A stretch of 64,000 nucleotides of DNA from Caballeronia arvi (GCF_001544695.2 NZ_FCOM02000008.1:186001-250000), one strand, 5' to 3'. Positions 33,046 to 42,949 are shown, numbered from the stretch's first letter. The notes: generated by a model from the sequence alone, not told the origin. Numbers and translations: made by a program.

Positions 33046-33516
33046 TCAATCGAGCCGCGTGCGCGTCGTCAGGCCGCTCGCCGCGTCCCATTGCTCGGGC
33101 GTCATCTTCTGCACGGTGACGCCGAAGGTCCAGATATGCCCTTCGGGATCTTTCGCGCGATACGTCCGGTCGCCGTAGAACTGCGTCTGCGGCTCCGCGA
33201 GAATCGATGCGCCCGCCGCGCGTGCATGCTCGCAATGCGCGTCGATGTCGTCGCCCTCGGCGAGCTGCACGTGAACCGACTGCGTGTTCCTGCCGTCCAC
33301 CGAGCGAGGGCTCTTGTGATCCGCGCTCCATTCGCTGCCGATCATGACGACGGAATCGCCGTACGACATCTCGGAGTGCGCGAGATTGCCGTCGGCATCG
33401 AGGATGACGAACATCGGCTCGAAACCGAAAGCGGCTTCGAGCCAGCGGAACGCGGCCTTCGGATCCTGATACGAAAGCGCGCTGGAAAGTCCTTTGCTGC
33501 GATACGCATCAGGCAT
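33046..33516 (-). CDS. VOC-family protein (glyoxalase/bleomycin-resistance fold)
   Basis: 156 aa. An N-terminal DPKAAFRWLEAAFGFEP motif and a C-terminal YRAKDPEGHIWTFG mark the PhnB-like VOC fold. Many members bind or detoxify small molecules; the ligand is unknown. It is a single gene, convergent with ggt and only 16 bp before the FtsH-like gene on the same strand. Confidence 0.75.
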   Translation of the reverse strand: MPDAYRSKGLSSALSYQDPKAAFRWLEAAFGFEPMFVILDADGNLAHSEMSYGDSVVMIGSEWSADHKSPRSVDGRNTQSVHVQLAEGDDIDAHCEHARAAGASILAEPQTQFYGDRTYRAKDPEGHIWTFGVTVQKMTPEQWDAASGLTTRTRLD

Positions 33517-33532
33517 GTCGATGTCTCCGGTT

Positions 33533-35449
33533 TCAGGCAGCCAGCACTTCGGTCACGGCTTCCACTTTCGCGACAGCCGCGGCATGTTCCTCGATCAGAC
33601 GATAGACCGTCTCGCCCGGCACCGTTTCCGATTCGAGCAACTCGTTGGCGATCGCGCGCAGCACCGGCTTATTCGCCTGCAACAGCGCGTAGCATGCGCC
33701 GCTCAGATCGTGCAGCAGCGTGTTCGCGTGCTCGATCGAGTTCTTCAACTGCAAGCCCGCGTACTGCTGCGGCAGCGACGCGAGGCTGAAAAGATTGCCG
33801 TCGGCGTTGAAGCCGAACTTCGACACCATGTCGAGACTGATCCGCGACGCTTCCTGTAGATCGCTTGCCGCGCCGCTCGACGCTTCGTCGAACATCAGGA
33901 GTTCCGCGTTGCGGCCGCCGAGCAACACCTGAATCTCGTTGCGCAATTCCGTTTCGCGATAGAGATGCTTGTCCTGCATCTTCGTGATGAGCGCGACACC
34001 CAGCGCGCCGCCGCGCGGGAGAATGGTCACTTCTTCGAGCACGCCCGTACCGAGCAGCGCCGCAACGAGACCATGACCCGCTTCATGCACGGCGATGCGC
34101 GTGCGTTCGTCGTCGGACAAGGCGCGCTCCGCGCCGTTGATATCGCCGATGCGCGCAATCTTGATCGCTTCCATGAAATGTTTCGCCGCGACCTGGCGCT
34201 CGCCCGCCTTGCGCGCGACGAGACCCGCCTGATTGCAGATCATCGATAGCGTGGCCGGCGAGAGGCCCGTCGTCAGGCGCGCGAGTTGATCGAAATCGAT
34301 GTCGTCGCTTTTCGTCTTCAGATTGGCCGCATAGAAGCGCAGGATTTCCGCGCGGTCGTCGAGGCTCGGCAGACGCACCTGCACCGTGCGGTCGAAACGG
34401 CCCGGACGACGCAGCGCTTCGTCGAGATTGTCCGGATGATTCGTCGCCGCGACGATGATCACGCCTTCGTTCGACGCGAAGCCGTCCATCTCCGCGAGCA
34501 GTTGATTGATGATGCGGTTGCTTTCCGCTTCGACCGGGCCGCCGCCGGTATCGGTGCGCTTGCCGAGGCCGTCGGCTTCGTCGATGAAGATGACCGTCGG
34601 CGCGTTCTTGCGCGCGAGCTCGAACAGATGCTTCACCTTCTGAATGCCGACGCCGTAATACTTCGCGCTGAAATAACTGCCCGTAATCGCGATGAAGTTC
34701 GCGCCGCATTCGCCCGCGAGCGCCTGCGCGAGCCGCGTCTTGCCGACGCCCGGCCCGCCCGTCATCAGAATGCCGCACGGCGCGCGCACGCCCATGCCGG
34801 TAAATTGTGCAGGCTCGGTGAGCCAGGCGCGGACGTCGTTGAGCGCGGCCTTCGCTTCGCCGGCGCCGATGACGTCATCGAAACGCAGCGTCGGCGACGT
34901 GCCGAGCAGTTGCGCGCCGCCACGCATTTCACGGCGCATGAACCAAAGCAGGCCGCCGACCATCAGCAAGGGCAGCAAGAGGCTCAGCGCATCGCGCGAA
35001 CGGTCGAACATTTCGCTCCAGCGCGCGTAGCCCGTGCGCACGTTGGCGTCGGGCAGCCAGACCAGTTGATACGGCGTCGCCGCGTCGGGCTTCAGTTCGC
35101 CGAGCAATAGCGCATTCGAGAACGCGCCGTTGTGGTCGGCGACGTAATACTTCTCGCCTTTGATCGTGGAGACGAGGATCGCGTCGGGGCTGACGCCGAT
35201 CGTCGCGACATTGCGCTCGCGAATATCGGTCAACATTTCCGATGCATCTTTTTCCCGATGCGCCCACGCCGACGCGTCGTGACGCATCTGACTCGCGACG
35301 CCCGACAGCGCCGCGGATTGCGACGCCGCCTGATGCGACGTCTGACGCCAGTGAAGGAAGCTCGCACCCGCCACGAGTGCAGCCAACAACACAACCAACG
35401 CGATATGACGGCCAAAGCGTGACCGCAGCGAATTCCTTGCCGGTTTCAT
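33533..35449 (-). CDS. FtsH-like membrane AAA+ zinc protease (divergent)
   Basis: 638 aa. TM1 is near 15-30 and TM2 near 154-171, with a ~120-residue extracytoplasmic segment between them. The AAA+ domain has Walker A GGPGVGKT (231-238), Walker B VIFIDEAD (286-293) and the arginine region RRPGRFDR. The zinc motif HEAGH is at 455-459, with the third ligand probably Asp530. The pore loop reads YYG where FtsH has FVG, and the C-terminal tail differs. It is probably an accessory FtsH paralogue rather than the housekeeping enzyme. The ATG at 35449 was chosen because TM1 follows directly. Confidence 0.85.
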   Translation of the reverse strand: MKPARNSLRSRFGRHIALVVLLAALVAGASFLHWRQTSHQAASQSAALSGVASQMRHDASAWAHREKDASEMLTDIRERNVATIGVSPDAILVSTIKGEKYYVADHNGAFSNALLLGELKPDAATPYQLVWLPDANVRTGYARWSEMFDRSRDALSLLLPLLMVGGLLWFMRREMRGGAQLLGTSPTLRFDDVIGAGEAKAALNDVRAWLTEPAQFTGMGVRAPCGILMTGGPGVGKTRLAQALAGECGANFIAITGSYFSAKYYGVGIQKVKHLFELARKNAPTVIFIDEADGLGKRTDTGGGPVEAESNRIINQLLAEMDGFASNEGVIIVAATNHPDNLDEALRRPGRFDRTVQVRLPSLDDRAEILRFYAANLKTKSDDIDFDQLARLTTGLSPATLSMICNQAGLVARKAGERQVAAKHFMEAIKIARIGDINGAERALSDDERTRIAVHEAGHGLVAALLGTGVLEEVTILPRGGALGVALITKMQDKHLYRETELRNEIQVLLGGRNAELLMFDEASSGAASDLQEASRISLDMVSKFGFNADGNLFSLASLPQQYAGLQLKNSIEHANTLLHDLSGACYALLQANKPVLRAIANELLESETVPGETVYRLIEEHAAAVAKVEAVTEVLAA

Positions 35450-35967
35450 CAATTTTTTCCCGATGGGGCCGCGCGCGCGGCACCGTTCAATCTTTCGTCG
35501 GAAGAAAAGCATCCGAACGTGTCTCTTGGTGCTTCGGTGTGCTTCGGTGGTGGGATGCCCGCGCATGTGGCTTGAATGCTCAAGACGGCGAAGCGATCGA
35601 CCTTGAACCGCAGATCGTCAACCATGCGAGCATGGCCCTTTTATGGGAAGTGCTCCGCTGGAATGGTGCCCTTGATGCATGACCATTCGATAACGCGGAA
35701 CAGCGCGCGAACGAGCGTCACCGCGCCCTTTCAGACTTGCGTCCCTCTTTTAATTAACGGCAGACGACGGGTCTTCTTGACGGCAGTGAAAGGCGGGTGA
35801 TCCGCGCTCGCGCTTGAATAGCAGAGCGATGGCGTATGCAGGACGAGGCCAAGAATATCACGGCAGAAAACATTGCTCCATCCGGTAAGGAATACTGCTT
35901 GCTTCCGGCAGGTTACGGTCCGCGCACATGGGGCGCGCGGGCCCAATCCACAGGGAGGGAAATCATC
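35450..35967. other. 518-bp intergenic region, nothing recognised
   Basis: This divergent region lies between the FtsH-like gene and the DUF1328 gene. It has a short direct repeat GTGCTTCGGT/GTGCTTCGGT near 35520-35550. No convincing operator, RNA or gene was found in it. Confidence 0.5.
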
Positions 35968-36129
35968 ATGTTGTATTACGCATTGGTCTTTTTCATCATC
36001 GCGATCATTGCAGCCGCGCTCGGATTCGGCGGCATTGCGGCAGGGGCCGCGGGCATCGCGAAAATCCTGTTCTTCATCTTCCTCGTGATCTTCCTCGTGA
36101 CGCTGGTGATGGGCCTCATGCGACGCTGA
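35968..36129 (+). CDS. DUF1328-family small membrane protein
   Basis: 53 aa with two hydrophobic segments ([20 protein letters not shown], and [17 protein letters not shown]). This is the typical YtjA/DUF1328 protein of proteobacteria, linked to stress responses in some species but without a defined activity. GGGAGGG lies eight bases before the ATG at 35968. The frame extends upstream, but that part is not like the family. Confidence 0.85.
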   Translation: MLYYALVFFIIAIIAAALGFGGIAAGAAGIAKILFFIFLVIFLVTLVMGLMRR

Positions 36130-36201
36130 CGCCGACGTTGTCAGCGGTCATATCGGGCGCCGTGCGATTCGGGTCGCGCGGCGCTTTGTCGTGCGATGAC
36201 G

Positions 36202-37455
36202 TTATCGCGCGACGGCCGAGTGCGGCGCGGACTGGCGGCGCACGATCCAGTTGAAGAGCGGCGTGGCCATCAGCGTGCTGAGCACGGCCATCAGCACGAG
36301 GATCGAGAAGAGTCCCGGCAGGATCACGCCTGCCGCGAGACCGATATTGATGATGATGAGCTCCATCAGGCCGCGCGCGTTCATCAGCGCGCCGATCGCC
36401 ATTGCGTCGCCGGAATTCTCGCCGTTCATGCGCGCGGCTGCCCAGCACGCGATGCCCTTGCCGCCGAACGACGCGATCAGGATCGCGGCGGCGGCGACGA
36501 GGATGGCCGGGTCCATCAGCATGTCGAGCCGCGTGTTGAGACCGGAGTAGGCGAAGAACATCGGCAGCAGAAACACGACGACGAAGGGTTGCAGCATGTC
36601 GCGCAGCTTCGTCGTCAGCGGGCCGCGCGGAAGCGCGACGCCGAGCAGAAAGCCGCCGAAGACCGCGTGAATGCCGATTGCGTCCATCGCGAACGCGCAG
36701 AGCGAGAACAGCGCCAGTACCGTGGCGAGCACGCTGGTCGGCAGCGGCGCGTTCGGATTCAGTCCGACGGCGAGCCGGCGCAATAGCTTGCCGCCCGCGA
36801 AGATCATGAAGAGCGCGAACGCCGCGCCGCCGCCGATCGCGGCATACGCGCCCGTCCACGATCCGCCGAAGCTCGCGAGCACGATGGCGAGGATGCACCA
36901 GGCGGCGGCGTCGTCGCATGCGCCCGCGGTCAGTGCGAGCGTGCCGAGCGGCGTGCCGGTGAGCCCGCGCTCGTGGATGATGCGCGCGAGCATCGGAAAC
37001 GCGGTGATGGCGATGGCGGCGCCGAGGAACAGCGACGCCTCGTAGAGCCGCACCTTCTCACCGAACAGGCCGGGGATAGAGAGCAGCCAGGGCGTGAGCG
37101 CGAACGCCAGAGCGAACGGCGCGACGATGCCGGCGAGCGACACGCTCATCGCACTTTTCGCGCGTGCGCGAAAGTGATCCGCGCGGAATTCCGTGCCGAC
37201 GAGAAACATGTACAGCCCGATGCCGAGCTGCGCGGCGACGTAGAGCATGCCCATCGTCGGTTTGGGGAAAAGCGCCTGCTGCCACTGCGGCAGCAGGAGT
37301 CCGAAGAGCGACGGGCCGAGCAGCACGCCCGCGATCATTTCGCCGACCACTTGCGGCTGACCGACGCGTTGCGCGAGCCGGCCGACGAGCTGGCTCGCGA
37401 GCACGATCACGGCGGCCTGGGCGAAGAAGTAGACGGAGAGCTGGGAGGTTGGCAT
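36202..37455 (-). CDS. Cation:proton antiporter (CPA2/KefB-like)
   Basis: 417 aa, about twelve membrane segments. The N-terminus has VGQPQVVGEMIAGVLLGPSLFG and the ion-site region has LTAGACDDAAAWC with the paired Asp. It exchanges Na+ or K+ for H+ in the inner membrane. There is no C-terminal TrkA-N/RCK domain, so it lacks the nucleotide gate of KefB/C. It is a single gene, separated from the RidA gene by the terminator near 37612. Confidence 0.85.
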   Translation of the reverse strand: MPTSQLSVYFFAQAAVIVLASQLVGRLAQRVGQPQVVGEMIAGVLLGPSLFGLLLPQWQQALFPKPTMGMLYVAAQLGIGLYMFLVGTEFRADHFRARAKSAMSVSLAGIVAPFALAFALTPWLLSIPGLFGEKVRLYEASLFLGAAIAITAFPMLARIIHERGLTGTPLGTLALTAGACDDAAAWCILAIVLASFGGSWTGAYAAIGGGAAFALFMIFAGGKLLRRLAVGLNPNAPLPTSVLATVLALFSLCAFAMDAIGIHAVFGGFLLGVALPRGPLTTKLRDMLQPFVVVFLLPMFFAYSGLNTRLDMLMDPAILVAAAAILIASFGGKGIACWAAARMNGENSGDAMAIGALMNARGLMELIIINIGLAAGVILPGLFSILVLMAVLSTLMATPLFNWIVRRQSAPHSAVAR

Positions 37456-37611
37456 CGGTCGGGCGTCGAAAAATTAACGACGGGAGTCTGATGCCGGGGA
37501 AGAGGGATGTCAATGCGCAACAGAAATCCATTTACGCGCCGAGATTAAATCGGAAACGGAAGACTTTCGTGCGCGCCCCTCGATCCGACCAATCTGTAGA
37601 ACCCCTCAAAA

Positions 37612-37645
37612 CAAAAAAAGCCCACTGGAAAAGCGGGCTTCGAAG
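37612..37645 (-). terminator. Terminator of the opine-oxidase-like operon
   Basis: On the minus strand AAGCCC and GGGCTT pair around an 11-nt loop and run into seven T. It lies about 60 bp past the RidA stop codon and closes the operon that begins at 45979. Confidence 0.8.
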
Positions 37646-37704
37646 TAATTTGCCTTGCATTAATTTTGCAAATGCTTCGGATCACTGTATTGACGAAACT
37701 ACAC

Positions 37705-38058
37705 TCACCCCAACGCCACCACCGCAATCTCCACCAGCAACGCCGGCGACGCGAGTTTCGCCTGCACCGTCGCCCGCGTGGGCGCGCACCCTTGCGGCAC
37801 CCACGCATCCCACACTTCATTCATCCCCGCAAAATCCCGATCGATATCCGCAAGCCACACTTGCGCCGACACCAGCTGCGTTTTATCGATGCCCGCCTTG
37901 TCGAGAAAGCCGTCGATTTTCTCGAGCACTTTCGCTGTTTGCAGTTTCACATCGGGCGTCTGATCGGCCGATGTTTGCCCGCCGATGAACACGAGCCCTG
38001 CCGCCTTCACGACGCGGCTCATACGTTGATTAGTGTCGATGCGAACGATATCGCTCAT
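37705..38058 (-). CDS. RidA-family enamine/imine deaminase
   Basis: 117 aa, RidA/YjgF fold. QTSADQTPDVKLQTAKVLEKIDGFL and the terminal region around PTRATVQAKLASPALLVEI, which carries the RidA arginine, are present. The family hydrolyses reactive enamines and imines made by PLP enzymes and amine oxidases. Here it follows three flavin oxidase genes, so clearing imine products is the likely job (inference). GGAGGG precedes the ATG at 38058. Confidence 0.85.
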   Translation of the reverse strand: MSDIVRIDTNQRMSRVVKAAGLVFIGGQTSADQTPDVKLQTAKVLEKIDGFLDKAGIDKTQLVSAQVWLADIDRDFAGMNEVWDAWVPQGCAPTRATVQAKLASPALLVEIAVVALG

Positions 38059-38083
38059 AAAATTCCCTCCGGAAAAAGTGTGT

Positions 38084-39253
38084 TCAATGCGTAATCAACT
38101 GCGATGCGTCCGCAACAGAAACCGCATCGCGCGAAAAGCGATCGACGGCGAACGCATCGAGTGAAATCGACGGCGCGCCATCGAGCATCAGTTCCGACAC
38201 GAGCTTGCCGCAACCCGGCCCGAGCTGAAAGCCGCTGCCGCAATAGCCGAACGAGTAATACAGATCCGATGCCTTGCGGCTCGCCGATATCACCGGCAAT
38301 TCATCTTCGGTAAAAGCTTCGACGCCCGCCCATGCGCGATTCACGCCGAGGTGGCGCAAATGCGGAAACAGATCGGTGACGGTGCGCGCGCTCTTCACGA
38401 GACGCACGAAATCCACTTCGCCGTGACGATTCGCGAGATCCGCAATGCCGATCAGCTTTCCGCCGATCACCACCGTGCCGTTATCGAACTGCTTGAACGA
38501 GAGCGGGCGGCCCGTCGCGCCGAGCGTCGCACGGCAGAACGGCGCGACGCGATGCGTGACCATCAGCATCAGGCCTTCGGGATGAACCGGCACCGGCTCG
38601 CCCACCTGTTTCGCCAACTCGCCCGACCACGCGCCCGCCGTGACGAGCAACTGCTTCGCGCTGAACGTGCCGCGCGGCGTCGTCGCGAACCAGCGCGTGC
38701 CGCGCTGTTCGATGCGTTGCACCGGCGTGCCTTCCTGAAAGCGCGCGCCGAGTCTTTGCGCGGCGAGCCGAAAGGCGGTCGTCGTGCGATACGGCAGCGC
38801 GTAGCCATCGCGCTCGACCCAGATGCCGCCCGTCACATGCCGCGCGAGCGCCGGCTCCAGTTCGAGCACGGTCTCGCGGTCGATCACTTTCTCGTGCGTG
38901 AAGCCGTGCGCTTCGAGCAGCGCGACGCGCTTGCGGCAGGCGTCGAGTTCGTCGTCGGTTTCGGCGATCTTCAACTGACCTGAAGGCACGAAGCCGCCAT
39001 CTTCGCCGATGAGATCGCTCATGCCGTGCCATATTTCGCGCGACATCAGCGCGAGCGGAATCTCCGGCAGAGGACGACCGAGCGTGCGCACGCCGCCCGC
39101 GTTCACGCCCGATGAATGACGCGCGACGTAATCGGCTTCGAGCACGATGACTTTCGCGCCGCGCCGCGCGAGATGGAACGCGCTGCTCGTGCCGTGCAGC
39201 CCGCCGCCGACCACGAGCACATCCGCTTCCCGCACGTCAGTCGCGTCATTCAC
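38084..39253 (-). CDS. DAO-family FAD oxidoreductase (oxidase beta subunit-like)
   Basis: 389 aa. FAD motif VLVVGGGLHGTSSAFHLARRGAKVIVLEA, typical of the glycine/sarcosine/D-amino-acid oxidase family, with YSFGYCGSGFQLGPGCGKLVSEL near the end. The start is a GTG at 39253 that overlaps the stop of the preceding gene by 8 bp (translational coupling). It forms part of a multi-subunit oxidase with the genes at 39246-40652 and 40642-41004. Confidence 0.8.
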   Translation of the reverse strand: MNDATDVREADVLVVGGGLHGTSSAFHLARRGAKVIVLEADYVARHSSGVNAGGVRTLGRPLPEIPLALMSREIWHGMSDLIGEDGGFVPSGQLKIAETDDELDACRKRVALLEAHGFTHEKVIDRETVLELEPALARHVTGGIWVERDGYALPYRTTTAFRLAAQRLGARFQEGTPVQRIEQRGTRWFATTPRGTFSAKQLLVTAGAWSGELAKQVGEPVPVHPEGLMLMVTHRVAPFCRATLGATGRPLSFKQFDNGTVVIGGKLIGIADLANRHGEVDFVRLVKSARTVTDLFPHLRHLGVNRAWAGVEAFTEDELPVISASRKASDLYYSFGYCGSGFQLGPGCGKLVSELMLDGAPSISLDAFAVDRFSRDAVSVADASQLITH

Positions 39254-40652
39254 CGGCGAGTTCTCCGAGCGTGAGCGGCTTGATCGGCGGACGGATGCGG
39301 TAATAGCCGACTTCGGCGGGCGAGACCCGCCGCGCATCCGCGATGACTTCCGTCACCGTGAGACCGCACATGCGTCCCTGGCACGGACCCATGCCGCAGC
39401 GTCCGAACGATTTCGCCTGATTCGGCCCGACGCAGCCCAGTTCGACGAACTTGCGCAGCTCGCCCGCCGTGACTTCCTCGCAGCGGCACACGATGGTCTC
39501 GTCGCCCGGAATGCGATTGGTCGCGCGCGGACGATAGAGGCTGTCGAGAAACGGCCGGATGCGCATGACGTTCGCGAGCGCGCGTCGCAGCGGCGTGGCT
39601 TCGGCATCGCGAGCCGACTGATCGATGGCGCCGAGCTGCGCCGCCGCAGCCAGTCCCGCGAGCGTGCCTTGCAACGCCGCGGCCTGCGCGCCGCCGATGC
39701 CCGCGCCATCGCCCGCGACGAAAATACCGGGCACGTCGAGCTCGCCCCACGCATCGACTTTGGGGGTGAAGCACAGTTGCGCATCGTCCCAGCGATGCGA
39801 CGCCCGCAGCGCATGCGTGAACTGCGTGTTCGGCACGACGCCCTGATGCAGCAGAATCACGTCGGCTTCGATGCGATGCGCGACGCCTTGCGTCGTGAAC
39901 CTGAGCGCCGCCGCGCGCTCGACCTGATCCGAGCCGACGCGCGATTCCACGCGCAGATCGTCGGCAGCTTCGAAGATCGGTACGCCCGCCTCGCGCAGCG
40001 TGCGGATCAGTTGCAAACCCTTCGACAAAAACGGCCACGCGCGCAGCGCCGACAGCAGATGACGCTTCGCGCGCCAGCGGTCTTCGTGACGCGTCGTATC
40101 GACGAGCGCGCGGATCGGCACGCCAGCGCGCACGTATTGCCAGCCGAGCAGATAGAGCAGCGGCCCGCAGCCCGCGAGAATCGGCGGCGCGGCGGGCACT
40201 TCGCCCGCGCTCTTCAAAAGGATCTGCGCCGCGCCCGCCGTCAGTACGCCGGGCAGCGTCCAGCCGGGAATCGGAAACGGCCGCTCCAGCGCGCCACTCG
40301 CGAGAATCACGCGCTTGGCATCGAACGCGCCGATCTTGCCGTCCTTCAGATAGTTGACGCCGCGCTCGCGCGTGACCTGCCATACGCTCGCATTCGTGAT
40401 GTGACGCGCGCCCGATGCGGCGAACGCCTTCGCGACATCTGCGCCCGCCGCGTAGTCCGGACCGAGAATCTCACGGCGACGCGCGTCTGCCTTGCCGATC
40501 GCGCGATAAATCTGCCCGCCCACGGCGTCCTGTTCGTCGATGAGCACGGTCGAAAGGCCCGCGCGCGCCGCGCGTGTGGCCGCACTCATGCCGGCGGGAC
40601 CGGCGCCAACCACGACCACATCGACTGCGACGGAATCGAAATCAGCGGCCAT
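39246..40652 (-). CDS. HcnB/OoxA-like FAD/NAD-type oxidoreductase subunit
   Basis: 468 aa. The first FAD/NAD motif is VVVVGAGPAGMSAATRAARAGLSTVLIDE. Near the C-terminus is a BFD-like [2Fe-2S] motif: CRCEEVTAGEL ... CGMGPCQGRMCG. This is the layout of the alpha subunits of hydrogen-cyanide synthase, opine oxidases and hydroxyproline dehydrogenase. The gene overlaps its upstream neighbour by 11 bp (ATG at 40652 inside its last codons) and its downstream neighbour by 8 bp. Confidence 0.8.
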   Translation of the reverse strand: MAADFDSVAVDVVVVGAGPAGMSAATRAARAGLSTVLIDEQDAVGGQIYRAIGKADARRREILGPDYAAGADVAKAFAASGARHITNASVWQVTRERGVNYLKDGKIGAFDAKRVILASGALERPFPIPGWTLPGVLTAGAAQILLKSAGEVPAAPPILAGCGPLLYLLGWQYVRAGVPIRALVDTTRHEDRWRAKRHLLSALRAWPFLSKGLQLIRTLREAGVPIFEAADDLRVESRVGSDQVERAAALRFTTQGVAHRIEADVILLHQGVVPNTQFTHALRASHRWDDAQLCFTPKVDAWGELDVPGIFVAGDGAGIGGAQAAALQGTLAGLAAAAQLGAIDQSARDAEATPLRRALANVMRIRPFLDSLYRPRATNRIPGDETIVCRCEEVTAGELRKFVELGCVGPNQAKSFGRCGMGPCQGRMCGLTVTEVIADARRVSPAEVGYYRIRPPIKPLTLGELAGE

Positions 40653-41004
40653 GTGCGTTCTCCAGCGATGCATCGACGGCATTCGACGGCGGCAGATCGC
40701 GCGCGCCTTCCTGCGAGCGCACGCGCATGCCGGCTTTCACTTCGACCATGCAGCTCTGGCGGCTCGGCACGCCGTCGATCTCGACGAGGCATTCGAAGCA
40801 CGCGCCCATCATGCAGTAGGGCGCACGCGGCGCGCCGGAGACGGGCGTCGCACGAAAGCGCGATACGCCCGCCGCGAAGAGCGCCGCAGCCACCGAACGG
40901 CCGGCGGGCACGCTGAGCGCTTCGTCGTTGAAAAAGATGTCGACATGGCCGGCTTCGGCACCATTCAACGGCCTGAAAAGCGTGTGGTTCGATTGGACTG
41001 TCAT
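40642..41004 (-). CDS. Small [2Fe-2S] ferredoxin-type subunit (HcnA/OoxX-like)
   Basis: 120 aa. CMMGACFECLVEIDGVPSRQSC holds the iron-sulfur cysteines, together with the fold residues around VDIFFNDEALSVPAGRSVAAAL. It carries electrons between the flavin subunits. It starts 8 bp after the second DAO-family gene and overlaps the HcnB-like gene, so the subunits are coupled. Confidence 0.8.
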   Translation of the reverse strand: MTVQSNHTLFRPLNGAEAGHVDIFFNDEALSVPAGRSVAAALFAAGVSRFRATPVSGAPRAPYCMMGACFECLVEIDGVPSRQSCMVEVKAGMRVRSQEGARDLPPSNAVDASLENAHGR

Positions 41005-41011
41005 GGCAAGC

Positions 41012-42139
41012 TCAATGTGCGGGAGTCAGTTCTCGTGCGTTCTCGAAGCGGCGCGCGGAGAAGTTCGGCAGTTCGCCGGGCATCGGCGCGCCCATGATCC
41101 ACGGCGCGACGCGCAGCGCATGCGCGGCGGCGAGCGTCACGCCGCTGTGGCAGGTGACGACGAACGCGCCCGGATGCTTGTCCGACTGGTCGTAGATCGG
41201 AAAGCCGTCGGGGCTGTAGACGCGCAACGCGGCCCACATGCGCACGAGCCGCACGTGCTTCAGCATCGGAAAGGCGCGCACGCCGCGACGCGCGATATCG
41301 GCGAGCACGTGCGTCGTGGTGAAATCGTCGAAGCCGACTTCCTCCATCGAATCGCCGAACTGCACGGTGCCTTCGTCGGTCTGCCGCACGTTGAGCGTCG
41401 GATAGTGCAGAAACGGCGCGACGCGCTCGCTCACCAGCACTTGCCCGCGATTCGGCGCGACAGGCGCATTCAGGCCGACGAACGGCGCGAGCGCGCGATT
41501 GCCGAGGCCCGCCGCGAGCACGACGCGCGCCGCGCGATATGTTCCGCGTTTGCCATGCACCGTGAAGCCATTCGCTTCCGGCACGATGCGTTCCGCGCGC
41601 TCGGCCGATACGAGCTTCACGCCACGCGCCTGCATCGCGACATGCAGGCCGCGCAGCAGCTTCAGCGGATTGACGTGGCCGTCCATCGGCGTATAGCTCG
41701 CGCCGAGAACCGCAGGCCCGGCTTGCGGAATGCGCTCGCGAACTTCCTTTGCATCGAGCATTTGAAACGGGTAGTCGCCGAGCTCGGCTTGCAGTGTCGA
41801 GAGGCGCTTGTTGCGCTCGGCGAGCTCGTCGTCGTTGAAGCAGAACTGGAAGCCGCCCGGCTGACGCAAGGCCACGTCGATGCCCGTTTCGCTCAGCAAC
41901 GCATCGGCGAAAGCGGGCCAGCGCGTCGACGACGAGCGCGACCAGGTCGCATACGGCGACAATCCATAGCCCTTGCCCTGTATCCAAACGAGGCCGAAGT
42001 TGCCGCGCGAGGCGCGAAAGCCGCCGTCGTCCTCGTCGAGCACGGTCACGCGCGCGCCTTCGCGTGCGAGCCCGTAAGCGACTGCCGAACCGACGAGGCC
42101 GCCGCCCAGAACCAGCACGTCGGGACTTAAAGATGTCAT
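41012..42139 (-). CDS. DAO-family FAD oxidoreductase (second beta-like subunit)
   Basis: 375 aa. N-terminal DVLVLGGGLVGSAVAYGLAREGARVTVLDE; C-terminal HSGVTLAAAHALRVAPWIMG. It is a second member of the family of 38084-39253 in the same operon but clearly different in sequence. The start overlaps the permease stop by 4 bp (ATGA). One of the two may be the partner of the HcnB-like subunit and the other a separate dehydrogenase (inference). Confidence 0.8.
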   Translation of the reverse strand: MTSLSPDVLVLGGGLVGSAVAYGLAREGARVTVLDEDDGGFRASRGNFGLVWIQGKGYGLSPYATWSRSSSTRWPAFADALLSETGIDVALRQPGGFQFCFNDDELAERNKRLSTLQAELGDYPFQMLDAKEVRERIPQAGPAVLGASYTPMDGHVNPLKLLRGLHVAMQARGVKLVSAERAERIVPEANGFTVHGKRGTYRAARVVLAAGLGNRALAPFVGLNAPVAPNRGQVLVSERVAPFLHYPTLNVRQTDEGTVQFGDSMEEVGFDDFTTTHVLADIARRGVRAFPMLKHVRLVRMWAALRVYSPDGFPIYDQSDKHPGAFVVTCHSGVTLAAAHALRVAPWIMGAPMPGELPNFSARRFENARELTPAH

Positions 42140-42933
42140 CGGGCTTCTCCGATCAGAATGCGATCCAGTCCGACCATGCGGTCGAGCAGAATCATCAGCA
42201 ACACCGTACCGACGATCAGCACCGCCGAGACGGAGGCGACCAGCGGATCGATCGTCTGCGCGATCTGGTTGTACATGGCGACGGGCAGCGTCGTGGTGCC
42301 AGGCGTCGCGACGAAGATGGTCATCGTCAGCTCGTCGAAGCTTTGAATGAACGACAAGACCCAGCCGCCCGCGACGCCCGTGCGGATCATCGGCAGCACG
42401 ACGCGGCGAAACGCGGTGAAGCGGCTCGCGCCACACGACAGCGCTGCGCGCTCTGCATCGCGATCCAGCCCGATGGCCGATGACAGCGCGAGCCGCAATG
42501 CATACGGCAACACGATGATCACGTGCGCGGCGACGAGCGACCAGAATGATCCCGACAGATGCAGCAGCGACAGAAAGCGCAGGAACGCGATGCCGAGCAC
42601 GACGGCGGGAATCATCATCGGCGAGAGAAAGAAGCTCGTGAGCGCCGCGCGACCCGGAAAGCGATAGCGCGCGATGGCAAGCGCGGCGGGCACCGCGAGC
42701 AGCACGCCGATGGTCGCCGCCGCGAAGGCGAGGCGGATCGACAGCCAGAACGCAGAGACGATGTCGCCGTTCTCGATGATCGCGTGGAACCAGCGCAGCG
42801 ATGCGCCATCGAAGGGCATCGAAATGAAGCCTTTGTCGGTGAACGCGACGAGCATCACGACGACCAGCGGCGCGAGGATGAAGCTCAGAAAGCACGCGTT
42901 GAACGTGAGACCGAGCCAGCCGTTTTCTTTCAT
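42136..42933 (-). CDS. Spermidine/putrescine-type ABC permease (PotC-like)
   Basis: 265 aa, six membrane segments. The EAA loop is DRDAERAALSCGASRFTAFRRVVLPMI. It belongs to the polyamine/2-aminoethylphosphonate/opine permease group. It is coupled to the downstream oxidase by an ATGA overlap, which links import with oxidation of the same compound. Confidence 0.85.
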   Translation of the reverse strand: MKENGWLGLTFNACFLSFILAPLVVVMLVAFTDKGFISMPFDGASLRWFHAIIENGDIVSAFWLSIRLAFAAATIGVLLAVPAALAIARYRFPGRAALTSFFLSPMMIPAVVLGIAFLRFLSLLHLSGSFWSLVAAHVIIVLPYALRLALSSAIGLDRDAERAALSCGASRFTAFRRVVLPMIRTGVAGGWVLSFIQSFDELTMTIFVATPGTTTLPVAMYNQIAQTIDPLVASVSAVLIVGTVLLMILLDRMVGLDRILIGEAR

Positions 42934-42949
42934 GATGTTGGTCCTCCGC

